Below, one piece after another: positions 5,955-6,442 of a stretch of 6,442 nucleotides of DNA; position 1 is the first letter of the stretch; each line of letters opens with the position of its first letter. This DNA comes from Bacteroidia bacterium (GTDB lineage Bacteria; Bacteroidota; Bacteroidia; JABEUT01). The DNA is taken from contig JABEUT010000056.1 in the NCBI GenBank assembly GCA_013044305.1, positions 1 to 6,442 on the forward strand, read 5' to 3'. Under the pieces are notes generated by a model. It searched no databases. It saw nothing but the letters and a program-made list of their open reading frames with translations, and was not told the origin of the DNA. The position numbers were made by a program, and so were the translations under genes.

Positions 5955-6442
5955 ATGAAACGTATATCATCCATCCTTACAGCATCAGTTATATTCTTAG
6001 CCCTGGCATCCTGTAATTCAGGCAGCCAGCAGGGCGCCAAATCATCTGCCGATTCCACTGCCCCTGCCGCAGGAAGCCCTTCGGCAACCGTTGCGCCAAC
6101 CGCATCAAAAGGTTCGGATAAGGGTATTGGCAAATTTACCGATGTGCATCTTACCCATCCGCTGGACGACAGCATGGTGGCAAGAGGTAACAGCATCTAT
6201 ACATCCAAGTGCTTTGCCTGTCATAAACTAACTTCCGAAAAGCTGGTAGGACCGGGCTGGAAAGGAGTTACCGACAGAAGAACACCGGAATGGATAATGA
6301 ATTTTATTACCAACACCAACATGATGCTCGACAGCGATTTGGTTGCGCAGCAGCTGCTGGTAGTTTGCACCTCGCGGATGCCAAGCCAGAATTTGAGCGA
6401 CGATCAGGCACGCGCCGTACTTGAGTTCATGCGGAAGAACGA
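5955..6442 (+). CDS. Lipoprotein monoheme cytochrome c, 3' end cut by window edge
   Basis: The frame is open from the ATG at 5955 to the window edge: 162 codons with no stop. The N-terminus is a lipoprotein signal with lipobox LASC, so C20 would be lipidated. A flexible linker rich in Ser, Ala, Thr and Pro (about 21-55) leads to one heme domain. The heme site is CFACH (86-90), followed by KLVGPGWKGV (96-105) and RRTPEWIMNFITN (108-120). M142 in SRMPSQNLSDDQARAVLEFMR is the probable axial Met, in the usual MPxxxLSDxxA context. The domain is nearly complete, so only a few residues should be missing. It is likely a membrane-tethered periplasmic electron donor. The GPGWKGV/RRTPEWIMN segment recalls cytochromes encoded just before nosZ in Bacteroidota, from memory and unverified. 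It is probably co-transcribed with the cytochrome c upstream, 39 bp away. Confidence 0.9.
   Translation, partial: MKRISSILTASVIFLALASCNSGSQQGAKSSADSTAPAAGSPSATVAPTASKGSDKGIGKFTDVHLTHPLDDSMVARGNSIYTSKCFACHKLTSEKLVGPGWKGVTDRRTPEWIMNFITNTNMMLDSDLVAQQLLVVCTSRMPSQNLSDDQARAVLEFMRKN

Noticed and set aside
5936..6196. An 86-codon minus-strand ORF opposite the second cytochrome
   Set aside because: The + strand frame has a lipobox, CxxCH and Met ligand; the antisense frame is a by-product of the GC-rich linker.

Overview
The window looks like a piece of a Bacteroidota chromosome (Chitinophaga/Sphingobacteria-like), judging from several signs. Four intergenic regions carry exact matches to the Bacteroidota -7 promoter element TAnnTTTG. 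Starts mostly lack Shine-Dalgarno sequences. The protein types (a cytochrome c lipoprotein, a LOG-family protein with an FLEGP-type N-terminus, a TPR membrane protein) also fit. No mobile element, CRISPR array, tRNA or rRNA was seen.

Left half, all on the + strand. First comes a large GT-C/TMTC-like integral membrane protein with a C-terminal block of about six TPRs (250-2220). It is followed by a LOG-family nucleotide-processing protein (2327-3064) with its own putative promoter. Last is a clear homologue of trans-aconitate 2-methyltransferase, Tam (3130-3894). LOG and tam are 65 bp apart with no obvious promoter between them and may be co-transcribed. They look like housekeeping or metabolite-repair functions unrelated to the genes on the right.

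Right half. A 12-helix membrane protein (3875-5137, - strand) runs convergently into tam with a 20-bp tail-to-tail overlap. It has histidines in helices 2, 6 and 10, each inside the same short motif, and one more at the end of helix 7. This arrangement recalls the pseudo-threefold core of heme-copper oxidase/NO reductase subunit I, but the ligand set is incomplete. Divergently from it, across a 322-334 bp intergenic region rich in short palindromes (one resembling an FNR/CRP-type box), lie two c-type cytochromes. One is a complete exported monoheme protein (5472-5915). The other is a lipoprotein monoheme cytochrome c (5955 to the window edge) that runs off the end.

Interpretation. The right half appears to be the start of a respiratory electron-transfer cluster continuing beyond base 6442. 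The second cytochrome resembles, from memory of the family, those encoded just upstream of nosZ in Bacteroidota nitrous-oxide reductase clusters. That is an inference which the next few kilobases would settle. The most unusual item is the divergent oxidase-like membrane protein and its histidine pattern.
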